From: an uncultured Candidatus Saccharibacteria bacterium
Lineage (GTDB): Bacteria; Patescibacteriota; Saccharimonadia; Saccharimonadales; Saccharimonadaceae
Length of the DNA stretch: 64,000 bases
NCBI GenBank assembly: GCA_946222005.1
Contig: CAMIHP010000002.1
Location: 62,001 to 126,000 of the forward strand
Direction: 5' to 3'
Numbering within the stretch: position 1 is the first letter of the stretch; every line of letters begins with the position of its first letter. The notes below the pieces were generated by a model that was not told the origin of the DNA, ran no database searches, and saw nothing but the letters and a program-made list of their open reading frames with translations. The translations under genes were made by a program, and so were the position numbers. Below, in pieces: positions 43,459-52,365 of the stretch.

Positions 43459-43917
43459 ATGAAGTTTGTGTTCAGCGACACTACCAAGCGCCACATCATC
43501 TACAAGATCAAGCATGATTATCTCCAGCTCAATACCATTGTGCTGGCGCTGGCGCTCGTGATTGCGACATACCTTGCCTGGCAGTCGGTGGCACGTCTCC
43601 AGCAGAACTACACGCAGCAGCGCGAGCTAGAGACGAAACGGCGGCAGCTTGTCCTCACCGAGCTTGAAACGCAAACGCTGCAATACCAAAAGAACTTCCG
43701 CGAGAGTGACGAGTACAAAGAGCTTGCTGCTCGTGAGAAGCTCGGCCTCGTGGCACCTGGCGAGAAGGTGATTGTGCTACCCAAGAATAGTGCTGAGGCG
43801 CACGATCCACCAACCGACAAGCTCGCTAACCCCGATACACAGAGTAGTAACTTCGAGCAGTGGGTAACCTTCCTCTTTGGTGGTGCAGCCGAGCAGGCTC
43901 AGCAAAAGGATAAATAG
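43459..43917 (+). CDS. Septum formation initiator family protein (FtsB/DivIC-like)
   Basis: This 152-residue bitopic division protein has a ~25-residue cytoplasmic tail, a membrane helix (~27-43, IVLALALVIATYLAW), a coiled coil (ARLQQNYTQQRELETKRRQLVL...), then the DivIC/FtsB signature YKELAAREKLGLVAPGEKVIVLP. It bridges FtsL and FtsQ/DivIB in the divisome. The C-terminal ~45 residues are a disordered extension. TATAAT lies 8 bases before ATG (leaderless). It sits just upstream of the initiator tRNA promoter. Confidence 0.87.
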   Translation: MKFVFSDTTKRHIIYKIKHDYLQLNTIVLALALVIATYLAWQSVARLQQNYTQQRELETKRRQLVLTELETQTLQYQKNFRESDEYKELAAREKLGLVAPGEKVIVLPKNSAEAHDPPTDKLANPDTQSSNFEQWVTFLFGGAAEQAQQKDK

Positions 43918-43959
43918 CAAGTGAGGGAGCGGAAATCTTGACATTCAGGTGGTAAATCC

Positions 43960-43989
43960 TTGACAACTGGCATTCATCACTGGTACAAT
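43960..43989 (+). promoter_or_regulatory. Promoter of initiator tRNA
   Basis: TTGACA (43960-43965), an 18-base spacer, then TACAAT (43984-43989) with extended TGG. A second TTGACA lies at 43938-43943. It ends 11 bases before the tRNA 5' end. Confidence 0.85.
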
Positions 43990-44000
43990 AAGAATCGTAA

Positions 44001-44079
<79 letters not shown>

Positions 44080-44085
44080 GGTAAG

Positions 44086-44110
44086 AACCCTACCACACGG
44101 TAGGGTTTTT
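44086..44110 (+). terminator. Terminator of tRNA-fMet
   Basis: A 9-bp stem AACCCTACC / GGTAGGGTT with loop ACAC followed by TTTT. Confidence 0.92.
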
Positions 44111-44408
44111 GCTTTGGTGTCTTGGGAAGGTGGAAAGAAGAATAAGTTTGGCGCTTGTTTCAGCATCCTATTAGCCCCGCTACCACTGATGTTTAGCAGT
44201 GTGCCATAAGTGCTATGCGAGTTGGTGGAGTCTCACCTCAGGCATGAACCGGTGAGCGCTGTTCACCTGCCCTAGAATGGTGAGGGACACCGAGATAACA
44301 GGGATAAACAAGAAAAACTAAAATAAGAAATAATTTGTTTGCATTTTGTTCGTATATATGCTAGGATCGAGGTAGGTCGATAATGACAACACAAAAAAGA
44401 GGGTAGAT
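44111..44408. other. Intergenic stretch
   Basis: About 300 bases. GGTGA...TCACC inverted pairs occur around 44251-44266, and a possible promoter (TTGCAT, then TAGGAT near 44362) precedes the 38-residue ORF. Nothing else is supported. Confidence 0.45.
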
Positions 44409-44525
44409 ATGCGAAAAAAGACGAAAGAAACCATACTCGCCACCTGGAATCGGTCGCGTAGTATGGCAGAGCTGCGGGCATTCATTGCCGCGCGCCACAG
44501 CAAACTAGCAGAGGTCGAGCTCTAA
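44409..44525 (+). CDS. 38-residue basic micro-ORF with own terminator
   Basis: MRKKTKETILATWNRS starts behind GAGGG; the middle (SMAELRAFIAARHSK) is an amphipathic helix. A promoter-like TTGCAT / TAGGAT pair lies ~50-70 bases upstream and a terminator begins 8 bases after the stop, so this is a discrete transcription unit. It could be a small protein or a small RNA that happens to hold an ORF. Confidence 0.5.
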   Translation: MRKKTKETILATWNRSRSMAELRAFIAARHSKLAEVEL

Positions 44526-44532
44526 ACGATCG

Positions 44533-44566
44533 AAAGCACCTTGGGTAATACGCCTGAGGTGCTTTT
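44533..44566 (+). terminator. Terminator after micro-ORF
   Basis: Stem AAAGCACCT / AGGTGCTTT with a 15-base loop and TTTT. Confidence 0.75.
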
Positions 44567-44752
44567 GCTCATGGGGAATGATGCACGTGATGAGTGATTG
44601 AGCACTCCGCACTCCATTGCACTCTATCCTCGCATGCTTTTTGTCTTGATCCCAAGATTGAATATTTCTTTATAGTATTCACTTATACACTGGATCTAGG
44701 TAGTGATCATAAGCAAAAAACGGCGCACTCATCGCACGCCGCCTATCATATC

Positions 44753-44829
44753 TGGTAGCACCGACTGGGATCGAACCAGTGACCTCAGGCTTATGAGTCC
44801 TGCGCTCTAACCGGCTGAGCTACGGTGCC
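44753..44829 (-). tRNA. tRNA with CAT anticodon (elongator Met or Ile2)
   Basis: Minus-strand cloverleaf: acceptor GGCACCG / CGGTGCT (G1-T72 wobble), D-stem GCTC/GAGC, anticodon arm CAGGA-CTCATAA-GCCTG with an A31-G39 mismatch, T-arm ACTGG-TTCGATC-CCAGT, A73 and encoded CCA. Together with the genes at 42574 and 44001 it makes three CAT tRNAs in 2.3 kb, the expected set of fMet, Met and Ile2. Confidence 0.93.
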
Positions 44830-44960
44830 AAACATGACGCATTATAGCAGAGAATTGGTAAGAAGGCTAGGGCTCAGGCGAGTGTTTTGGCGTTCTTTTT
44901 TGCCCAGGCCAGTGGTATAATAGAGAAAACGCCCAATCAGGAGTTAAGGAGAACCACCAC

Positions 44961-46349
44961 ATGATACGACGACCACGCTACGATTATGATTTGTTGGTGC
45001 TGGGTAGTGGTGCAGCTGGCAGTACTGCAGCGTTGGTGGCGGCTCGGGCAGATAAGAAGGTGGGACTGATTGAGGCAGACACCTTTGGTGGTGAGACGCC
45101 CAATTGGGGAGATATCCCCATCAAGACGCTAATGGGTGTGGCACAGCTCTACAATCGTATCCAGCGGGGTCACCAGTTTGGGCTCGATACATCGCGAGTG
45201 GATTTTGACTACCCGGCCATCCAGCACTGGAAAAACACAGTGGTAGAGCGGACTGGTGCGGGCGATAACGAGCACTATTATAACCAACAAGGGATTGACA
45301 CATTCTACGGCAAAGGTGTTTTACGCGACCAGCACACTGTGACGATTGGCGACCATGAAGTAACAGCAGGGCATATCTTGATCGCGACAGGGGCGCATGT
45401 GACCCAGCCAGCGATTGCAGGCATTGAGACGATCGATTGGCTCACGCCGCGTACTGCCCTCAAACTGAGCCGCCCGCCTCGCAGCCTGTTGATCATCGGT
45501 GCGACGACTGTGGCGATTGAGCTAGCGCATTTCTTTGCGACCTTTGGTAGTACGGTGTCGGTGGCAGAGCAGTCATCACGCATTTTGCCGACCGAGGACG
45601 AAGAGGTTAGTGAGGCAGTGAGCAGCCTCCTACAGCGCGACCAACCACTATCGGTCTTGACGCAAACGACGATTCGCTCCCTCATGCGTGGCCCAAGTGG
45701 CAACGTGATCGTCCAATATATTCGTGGCGGTATTGAGCGGACGATGGAAGTAGAGCGTGTCTTGGTGGCGACCAAGCCAGAGCCGACCATTGATATCGGG
45801 CTGGATAATGCTGAGGTGACGTATTCGCCCGATGGTGGCATTGAAGTGAACCAATTCTTCCAAACCAACGTGCGGCATATTTATGCGGCGGGTCATGTGC
45901 TAGGTAATGATGTGCCAACCCACACTGTCTTGAGCGAGGGGCGGCTGACGGCGCACAACATCCTCCACCCTAAATCACAAATGACGCTCGACTACGAGCT
46001 GGTGCCACGCGCCACCTTTATCTATCCAGAGGTAGCTAGTGTGGGCTTTAATGAAGATGACTGTATTAAGCGCGACCTCAAGATTAATAAGGTGTTGGTG
46101 CCGCTCGGTATGATTGCTCGCAGCAATACAAGTGACTTCCGCGAGGGGTTCGTCAAGCTCATTAGCGACAAACAAGGGGTATTGCTCGGCGGGACGATCG
46201 TCGCTCCGCGTGCTAGTGAGCTCATCCAAGAGGTCACGCTCGCCATCAAGCACGACCTCACTGCTGAGCAACTAGCAGAGCTCCCGCACGTTTTCTTAAC
46301 GTGGAGCGAAGCAGTGCGAACGGCGGCAAGTAAGCTGTCGCGTAAGTAG
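44961..46349 (+). CDS. FAD/NAD(P) disulfide-reductase-fold protein without the redox cysteines
   Basis: This 462-residue protein has the full fold of dihydrolipoamide dehydrogenase/mercuric reductase: FAD motif LLVLGSGAAGSTAA (~11-24), ATG of LIATGAHV, NAD motif LLIIGATTVAIELAHFFATFG and the second FAD site IYAAGHV, plus the C-terminal dimer domain. The active-site GGTCxNxGCIPSK is GGETPNWGDIPIK here, so both cysteines (now Thr46 and Asp51) are gone. The C-terminal HxHPTxSE is PHVFLTWSE. It may be an NAD(P)H oxidase, quinone or flavin reductase rather than a disulfide reductase. AAGGAG and TATAAT lie upstream. Confidence 0.86.
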   Translation: MIRRPRYDYDLLVLGSGAAGSTAALVAARADKKVGLIEADTFGGETPNWGDIPIKTLMGVAQLYNRIQRGHQFGLDTSRVDFDYPAIQHWKNTVVERTGAGDNEHYYNQQGIDTFYGKGVLRDQHTVTIGDHEVTAGHILIATGAHVTQPAIAGIETIDWLTPRTALKLSRPPRSLLIIGATTVAIELAHFFATFGSTVSVAEQSSRILPTEDEEVSEAVSSLLQRDQPLSVLTQTTIRSLMRGPSGNVIVQYIRGGIERTMEVERVLVATKPEPTIDIGLDNAEVTYSPDGGIEVNQFFQTNVRHIYAAGHVLGNDVPTHTVLSEGRLTAHNILHPKSQMTLDYELVPRATFIYPEVASVGFNEDDCIKRDLKINKVLVPLGMIARSNTSDFREGFVKLISDKQGVLLGGTIVAPRASELIQEVTLAIKHDLTAEQLAELPHVFLTWSEAVRTAASKLSRK

Positions 46350-46948
46350 AGAGATTTTTACTTTATGGTTGAGGGGGTGCACTTCCTGCCTTCTTAGTTT
46401 TGATTGTTTGCTATAGTGTATGAGTTTAAGCTTTTTAACTCGACACACCCTAATGGCAGTCTTTTCTCTTCTCTGCTACTCCTGAGAATAGAGTGATGCA
46501 GGGGAGGAGTGGGGTAATTGTTGAAGACTTGAGACTGAGATAAGAGAAGAAAATATTTGAACATTCTAATGTATTTTTCATAAAAACAGAGAATATTGTG
46601 ATGCATATCGTACAAAATGTAGTCGGTTACTTTGCTATATATTAAGGGAGATTGTGACTATATTGCGAGATGCTGGAGTCGGTAAGAAGCCCACTTATAA
46701 ATAATGTGACGTATTACTTTACATAATATGAAACACAGTATATTCCAATAAAATAACAAGAATACCGACTTTCAGCTCTATTTAAGCACAGCAGGGCATA
46801 CTACCCGTAGTAGCACACGCTACCTCCTCCTCTATCATGCAAGCTGCCGTTCCTCCTCCCGGGCGGCTTGTGTGTGTTGTACGCCTAGCATATTGCGCAT
46901 AATAAAACTAGTATTTACTCCGCTTGGCAAAATGAATATACTATTGCC
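46350..46948. other. Large AT-rich intergenic region
   Basis: This 599-base stretch is the longest non-coding region in the window. It is low GC, with many stops in all frames. An imperfect hairpin CAAGCTGCC...GGGCGGCTTG lies at 46840-46871, without a U-tract. I see no gene, tRNA or repeat array. It may hold an unrecognised RNA. Confidence 0.5.
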
Positions 46949-47797
46949 ATGGCATATCTTGTTGCAGTGTCTGGTGGTGTGGATAGTGTAGTGCTCTTGG
47001 ATGTAATGGCGGCGCAGGCGACGGAGCCGTTGATTGTGGCGCATGTCGATCATGGGATCCGGGGTGAAGCATCGGCGGCGGATGCGCGCTTTGTGGCAGC
47101 ACTGGCGGCGCGCTATGGACTACCTTTTGTGTCTGCTCAGCTTAAGCTTGGGCCGAATGCGAGCGAAGCGACAGCGCGAGAGGTTCGGTATGATTTTTTG
47201 CTCGATACAGCAGCGCAATACCAAGCACCAGTGGTAACAGCACACCACTTGGACGATTTGGTAGAAACAGTGGCGCTTAACTTGGTGCGTGGGACGGGCT
47301 GGCGTGGGCTGGCTGTGCTGAACCGCCCCGGGGTGGAGCGGCCACTACTGGGCTGGCGCAAGGCAGATATCCGCGCCTATGCACTGGCTCATCGCCTGGA
47401 ATGGGTAGAGGATGAGACGAATGCGAGTGACCGCTACACGCGCAATCGGCTGCGGCGCTGCATTCAGCGGCTCCTCACGGCAGAGCAGGCGGCGCAGATT
47501 ACCTCGCTGCGGGATCGGCAACTTGCGCTGCGCCATACGATTAATGATGAAGTGCAACACCTCTTGCCGCAGTTTGCGGCTGAGCGCCATGGATTTATTA
47601 TGATCGACGAAGCGAGCGCTCAGGAGCTATTGGGTGCGATGATTATGTGGGCGGGCGCGCCGCGCCCAACCCGCCCGCGGCTTGAGCGTGCAGTGCTGGC
47701 CATCAAGACTGCTCGCCCAGGCAGCCGCCATGTGGTGGGCGATGGCGTGTATTTGCAGTTTAGCCCTCGGCAATTCACTGTAGAAGTGGTACAATAG
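46949..47797 (+). CDS. tilS: tRNA(Ile)-lysidine synthase
   Basis: This 282-residue N-type PP-loop ATPase converts C34 of tRNA-Ile2(CAU) to lysidine so that it reads AUA and is charged with Ile. It has the PP-loop VSGGVDSVVLLD (~8-19), HVDHGIRGEASAADARF, ATAREVRYDFL, TAHHLDDLVETVALNLVRGTGWRGL and NRLRRCIQRLL. It lacks the C-terminal domains of E. coli TilS (432 residues), resembling the compact type. TATACT ends 6 bases before ATG (leaderless). Its substrate should be one of the two minus-strand CAT tRNAs just upstream. Confidence 0.95.
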   Translation: MAYLVAVSGGVDSVVLLDVMAAQATEPLIVAHVDHGIRGEASAADARFVAALAARYGLPFVSAQLKLGPNASEATAREVRYDFLLDTAAQYQAPVVTAHHLDDLVETVALNLVRGTGWRGLAVLNRPGVERPLLGWRKADIRAYALAHRLEWVEDETNASDRYTRNRLRRCIQRLLTAEQAAQITSLRDRQLALRHTINDEVQHLLPQFAAERHGFIMIDEASAQELLGAMIMWAGAPRPTRPRLERAVLAIKTARPGSRHVVGDGVYLQFSPRQFTVEVVQ

Positions 47798-47847
47798 ATC
47801 AGATTACTGTGTGAGAATGCAAGCGAACGAAAGGAGTGAGTTCCCTG

Positions 47848-49692
47848 ATGAATAAAAAACCGTCGAAAGCGACCAATGCCCTGCGTCTAGGGCTGTTTTG
47901 GGCGATTGTGGTGCTGGGTGTGCTGGCATTTTGGGCGATTAATTCGCCGCAGGCCAACCTCAAGGAGGTGCCGCTCTCGGACGTGGTGAACCGGGCAAAT
48001 AATGGCAAAATTGCCAAGATCGAGATCCAAGGTAATGAGCTGACTGTTACACCCAAAGGCCAGTCCAAGCCGACCGAGCGTAGTCTCAAAGAGAATGGCA
48101 CTATCTATACCCAAGGACTCAAGCACGACAAAACAGAGGTAAAAGTGCAAAATGAGTCACAGACGGGCCTATTGTTTTGGAATCTCGCACCAATTGTCCT
48201 GTCGGTCGTGCTGTTTGGCGTTCTCTTTATGTTTATGATGCGCCAAGCCCAGGGGCAGAACAGCCAAGCGATGGGCTTTGGCAAGAGTAAGGCCAAGCTG
48301 TATGGCCTTGATAAAGAGCGGGTAGTATTTGATGACATTGCGGGTAATGAAAACGCCAAGCAGGATTTGCAAGAGGTGGTGGACTTCCTCAAGCATCCCA
48401 AGAAGTATCAGAGCCTTGGTGCTAAGATCCCTAAAGGGATTCTCCTTGTCGGTAACCCTGGTACTGGTAAAACGATGTTGGCGCGAGCGGTTGCAGGCGA
48501 GGCTAACGTACCGTTCTTTTCCATTAGTGGCTCAGAGTTTGTGGAGATGTTTGTTGGTGTGGGGGCAAGCCGGGTACGCGACCTCTTTGCTAAGGCCAAG
48601 AAGAATGCGCCAGCCATTATCTTCATTGATGAGATTGACGCCGTGGGACGTAAACGTGGCTCTGGCATGGGCGGCGGTCACGACGAGCGCGAGCAGACAC
48701 TGAACCAGATTTTGGTAGAGATGGATGGCTTTGAGGCTGATACAAACGTGATTATCCTAGCGGCAACCAACCGGGCTGATGTGCTTGACCCAGCGCTGCT
48801 ACGCCCAGGCCGCTTCGATCGCCATACGACGATTAGCCTGCCCGAGCGCAAAGACCGTGAGGCAATCCTCAAGGTGCACTTCAAGAACAAACCAACCGAT
48901 GCATCGGTCGACCTCGACAAGCTTGCTGCCAAGACAGCCGGTAGCAGTGGTGCCGACCTCGCGAACATGGCCAACGAAGCAGCAATTATCGCAGCGCGCC
49001 GCGGCAAAAAAACGATCACCAACCAAGATCTGACCGAAGCCTTTGAGAAGGTGGCGATTGGGCCCGAGCGCAAAGCGAAGGTAATGACCGACCACGAAAA
49101 AGAGCTTACGGCGTACCACGAGGCAGGTCACGCTATTGTGGGGCATGTCTTGCCTGATAGCGATCCAGTGCATAAGGTAACCATCATCCCGCGTGGTGGC
49201 ACGGGCGGTGTGACATGGTTCTTACCTCCAGAAGACAAAAGCTACACCAATGTATACGAGTTTAAGGATATTCTGGCCCGAGCAATGGGTGGGCGGATTG
49301 CCGAGAAATTGATCTATGGTGATGATGGCATTACAACTGGGGCAGGCAGTGACCTACGCAAAGCGACGGAGATTGCCCGTGATATGGTGATTGAGCAGGG
49401 CATGGGTGCAAAGCTCCGCGACCAGGTCTTCCATGAAGATAATGGTGGTATGGTGTTTGACAAGATCACTCACGAGCGGCCATATAGTGATGCGACTGCT
49501 GAGGCGATTGACCACGAGGTAGAGGCGCTTATCAAAGAGGCTTCTCGCCGTGCTGAGATTGTCCTCTCGCACAACCGTCCAGCGCTTGAGAAACTCAAAG
49601 ATGAGCTGCTTGTTCACGAAACACTAGAAGAAGACGAAGCTAAGGCTGCGATGGCAGATGCCACCTTGCCAACGGAGGCCAAGCTCCACTAG
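47848..49692 (+). CDS. ftsH: ATP-dependent zinc metalloprotease FtsH
   Basis: This 614-residue membrane AAA protease has two membrane helices (~15-37 and ~113-133) around a small external domain, Walker A GNPGTGKT (~residue 205), Walker B IIFIDEIDAVG, second region of homology ATNRADVLDPALLRPGRFDR, and the zinc site HEAGH (~424). It degrades misfolded membrane and regulatory proteins. AAAGGAG lies 12 bases upstream of ATG 47848; GTG 47836 would sit too close to it. Followed by murJ after 18 bases, likely in one operon. Confidence 0.96.
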   Translation: MNKKPSKATNALRLGLFWAIVVLGVLAFWAINSPQANLKEVPLSDVVNRANNGKIAKIEIQGNELTVTPKGQSKPTERSLKENGTIYTQGLKHDKTEVKVQNESQTGLLFWNLAPIVLSVVLFGVLFMFMMRQAQGQNSQAMGFGKSKAKLYGLDKERVVFDDIAGNENAKQDLQEVVDFLKHPKKYQSLGAKIPKGILLVGNPGTGKTMLARAVAGEANVPFFSISGSEFVEMFVGVGASRVRDLFAKAKKNAPAIIFIDEIDAVGRKRGSGMGGGHDEREQTLNQILVEMDGFEADTNVIILAATNRADVLDPALLRPGRFDRHTTISLPERKDREAILKVHFKNKPTDASVDLDKLAAKTAGSSGADLANMANEAAIIAARRGKKTITNQDLTEAFEKVAIGPERKAKVMTDHEKELTAYHEAGHAIVGHVLPDSDPVHKVTIIPRGGTGGVTWFLPPEDKSYTNVYEFKDILARAMGGRIAEKLIYGDDGITTGAGSDLRKATEIARDMVIEQGMGAKLRDQVFHEDNGGMVFDKITHERPYSDATAEAIDHEVEALIKEASRRAEIVLSHNRPALEKLKDELLVHETLEEDEAKAAMADATLPTEAKLH

Positions 49693-49710
49693 GAGCAGGG
49701 AGGTATATCA

Positions 49711-51381
49711 GTGGCACATGGAGCAAATCGTCGGCGTGTCCGCTCAGTCGTCGCCAAAGCAAATAGCAAACTAAACATCAAGAATGCAGCTGCTCTGCTA
49801 GCAGGCTCGACGCTGCTATCGAGCGTCTTGGGGATGTACCGTGAGCGGCTCATCAATGGCATGTACTACGACACCTACAAAGTGGGTGCTGATGCCTATA
49901 CCGTAGCCTTTACTATCCCCGATTTCATGTTCTTTGTGCTGGTGTCTGGGGCACTGAGCGTATCCTTTATACCGGTGTTTAACCAGCGCTTAGCGTCAGG
50001 CAACAAGCAGTCGGCATGGGATCTGAGCTCGAGCTTGATCAACTTCTTAGCGCTCACCACCTTAGCGGCAAGTATTTTGATTATGATCTTTGCTGAGCCG
50101 CTGGTGAATGTCGTGGTGGGGCCGGGGCTCAGCGAGTCGGGGCGAAGCCTGGCAGTGAGTATGATGCGCGTGATTGCGGTCAATCCATTCCTCTTCTCTA
50201 TTTCTACCGTCATTGCGAGCATGCAGCAGGCGATTGGGCGCTTTACCTTCTATGCGCTGGCGCCAACGATCTACAATATTGGTATCATCATTGGTGCAAC
50301 CTTCTTTACGAACGGTATCAATATCTTTGGCTGGCAAGTGTTTGAGGGTGGCATTATGGGCGTGGCGCTGGGTGTGGTGCTGGGCTCGGTGCTGCAGCTG
50401 ATTGTGAGCTCGATTGGTCTGCTTGGCTTAGACTTTGACTATCGCTTTATGATCAAGCGCAAGAACAAGAGCTTTCGCCAAGTGCTGCGCTTGCTGCGGA
50501 CGCGCTCACTTGACCAAGGGATTGACTATCTCAATGGACTCGTGGAGACAAACCTCGCTTCGCGCATGGCTGATGGGACGGTGCGGGCTTACCAGCAGGC
50601 GTCGGCATTGTCGTTAATGCCAGTGAACTTGATCGGTGTGGCGATTAGCAACGCAGCCTTTCCACAAATGACGGAGCACCTGGGGGCAGGGCGCGAGGAT
50701 CTCTTCCGCAAGGAGTTGCAGGTGATGATCCGGGTGATTATTTGGTTGGCATTGCCAGTGGCGGTCATTACCTACTTTGCACGGGGCTATGTGGTGAGCT
50801 TTATCCACAACGGGGGTGACCCGGTGATATCGGGTTTTCTTGGAGTGCTGGTTTTGACGATATTTTTCCGCACGATTTATCATATTGCAGCCCGTAGCTT
50901 TTACGCGCAGCAAGATACCAAGACACCGCTCTATATCTCATTCTTTGCGATTGGGTTTAATATTATCCTGGCGATTATCTTGGTAAATCTCTGGTCGAAG
51001 AACCAAAACCCAGGCTATGGCCTAGCCTGGGCACAGTCTATCACTGCTGTTGTGGAGGTGGTTATCCTCTTCTTCTTCATGGGGCGGCGCATGCCGAGGC
51101 TGTTTGACCGTAGCTTCGTCAATAGCATCTACAAGATGGTCATCGCTGCGGTGCCAACTGGTTTGGCTGCCTACCTGAGCGTGGTAATGATTCCCTTTGG
51201 CACAAACGACAAGAGTTTCTTCCTTGCTTTCCCGAAATTTATTATGATCACGGTAGTGAGCTTTGCGGTTTATATATGGTTTAGCCGGCGGCTGAGGCTT
51301 AAAGAGGCCGAGCCAGTGCTTAATCGGTTGCGGCAGATCTTCTTTGGGCGGATTAACCTTGGCTGGAACTGGAAGCGCTAG
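49711..51381 (+). CDS. murJ: Lipid II flippase MurJ (MviN)
   Basis: This 556-residue polytopic protein of the MOP superfamily has about 14 membrane helices. It starts with the family-typical ALLAGSTLLSSVLGMYRERLI and FTIPDFMFFVLVSGALSVSFIPVF. TM7-region arginines in DQGIDYLNGLVETNLASRM match MurJ. It exports lipid-linked peptidoglycan precursor. GTG start behind GGGAGG. The lepA 5' half starts 3 bases after its stop, so ftsH-murJ-lepA(N) is a single transcription unit. Confidence 0.94.
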   Translation: MAHGANRRRVRSVVAKANSKLNIKNAAALLAGSTLLSSVLGMYRERLINGMYYDTYKVGADAYTVAFTIPDFMFFVLVSGALSVSFIPVFNQRLASGNKQSAWDLSSSLINFLALTTLAASILIMIFAEPLVNVVVGPGLSESGRSLAVSMMRVIAVNPFLFSISTVIASMQQAIGRFTFYALAPTIYNIGIIIGATFFTNGINIFGWQVFEGGIMGVALGVVLGSVLQLIVSSIGLLGLDFDYRFMIKRKNKSFRQVLRLLRTRSLDQGIDYLNGLVETNLASRMADGTVRAYQQASALSLMPVNLIGVAISNAAFPQMTEHLGAGREDLFRKELQVMIRVIIWLALPVAVITYFARGYVVSFIHNGGDPVISGFLGVLVLTIFFRTIYHIAARSFYAQQDTKTPLYISFFAIGFNIILAIILVNLWSKNQNPGYGLAWAQSITAVVEVVILFFFMGRRMPRLFDRSFVNSIYKMVIAAVPTGLAAYLSVVMIPFGTNDKSFFLAFPKFIMITVVSFAVYIWFSRRLRLKEAEPVLNRLRQIFFGRINLGWNWKR

Positions 51382-51384
51382 CGT

Positions 51385-52362
51385 ATGGAACATATCCGTA
51401 ATTTCTGCATCATCGCCCACATCGACCACGGCAAGAGCACCCTGGCTGACCGCATGATGGAGCTAACGGGCACCGTTACCAAGCGGGATATGAAGCAGCA
51501 GTTGCTGGATAGTATGGATCTGGAGCGCGAAAAGGGGATTACCATCAAGCTCGCCCCGGTGCGGATGAAGTATGAGTATGGTGTGGAGGATGCAAACCCT
51601 ACCAGTGCGCAGACGCAGAGCGGGCCAGCATCGAAACGAAGCCAGAGCGATAATACCGCACCCCAACCTGGCACCTACGACCTTAACCTGATTGACACCC
51701 CCGGCCACGTTGACTTCAGCTACGAAGTATCGCGTAGCTTGCAGGCCTGTGAAGGCGCGGTGCTGGTGGTGGATGCCAGCCAGGGGATCCAGGCGCAGAC
51801 GCTCGCTAATGTGTATCTCGCGATGGAGCAGGACCTCACGATCATTCCGGTGCTCAATAAAGTTGATCTGCCAGCAGCCGATGTGCCGCGCGTCTCCAAG
51901 CAGGTGATTAATCTACTCGGCTGTGATGAGAGCGATATTATTCATATTTCGGCTAAGACTGGCCAGAATGTACCACAGGTGCTGCGGGCTATCGTCGAGC
52001 GCATCCCAGCACCAGTATCGCCACTGGCGGTGCAGGCTGAGCGCATGGCTGCGCAAGATGGCAAGACGCCGGCCATACCAACCCGCGCCCTGATCTTTGA
52101 TAGCTACTACGACGACTACCGGGGGGTCATCCTCTACGTGCGCGTGGTAGATGGCACGATACCGAAAGGCGCGGACATCACCATGATGGCCACCGGCGCC
52201 CGCGGCCTTGCCCTGGAGGTAGGGCACCTCAGCCCAACCATGCAGCCCGACCCACTGCTTGGCACCGGCGAAATCGGCTACATCGTCACCAACCTCAAGA
52301 CGACGCGTGAGGCACGGGTGGGTGATACGGTGACGCTCAAGAAATATATGACGAAAGAATAG
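51385..52362 (+). CDS. lepA: Elongation factor 4 (LepA), N-terminal half of a split gene
   Basis: This 325-residue fragment has the GTPase domain and domain II of EF4: G1 AHIDHGKST (11-19), LDSMDLEREKGITIK, G3 DTPGHVDFSYEVSRSL, G4 NKVDLPAAD and G5 SAKTG, then the beta-barrel domain II ending GEIGYIVTNLKTTREARVG. Homologues continue with GDTxTL...LPGxKxVKP; here it stops 7 residues after GDTVTL. Insertions relative to E. coli occur after KYEYG (~26 residues, low complexity) and after RIPAP. The remaining domains are encoded at 60231. No own promoter is seen; translated from the murJ operon. Confidence 0.93.
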   Translation: MEHIRNFCIIAHIDHGKSTLADRMMELTGTVTKRDMKQQLLDSMDLEREKGITIKLAPVRMKYEYGVEDANPTSAQTQSGPASKRSQSDNTAPQPGTYDLNLIDTPGHVDFSYEVSRSLQACEGAVLVVDASQGIQAQTLANVYLAMEQDLTIIPVLNKVDLPAADVPRVSKQVINLLGCDESDIIHISAKTGQNVPQVLRAIVERIPAPVSPLAVQAERMAAQDGKTPAIPTRALIFDSYYDDYRGVILYVRVVDGTIPKGADITMMATGARGLALEVGHLSPTMQPDPLLGTGEIGYIVTNLKTTREARVGDTVTLKKYMTKE

Positions 52363-52365
52363 TAT

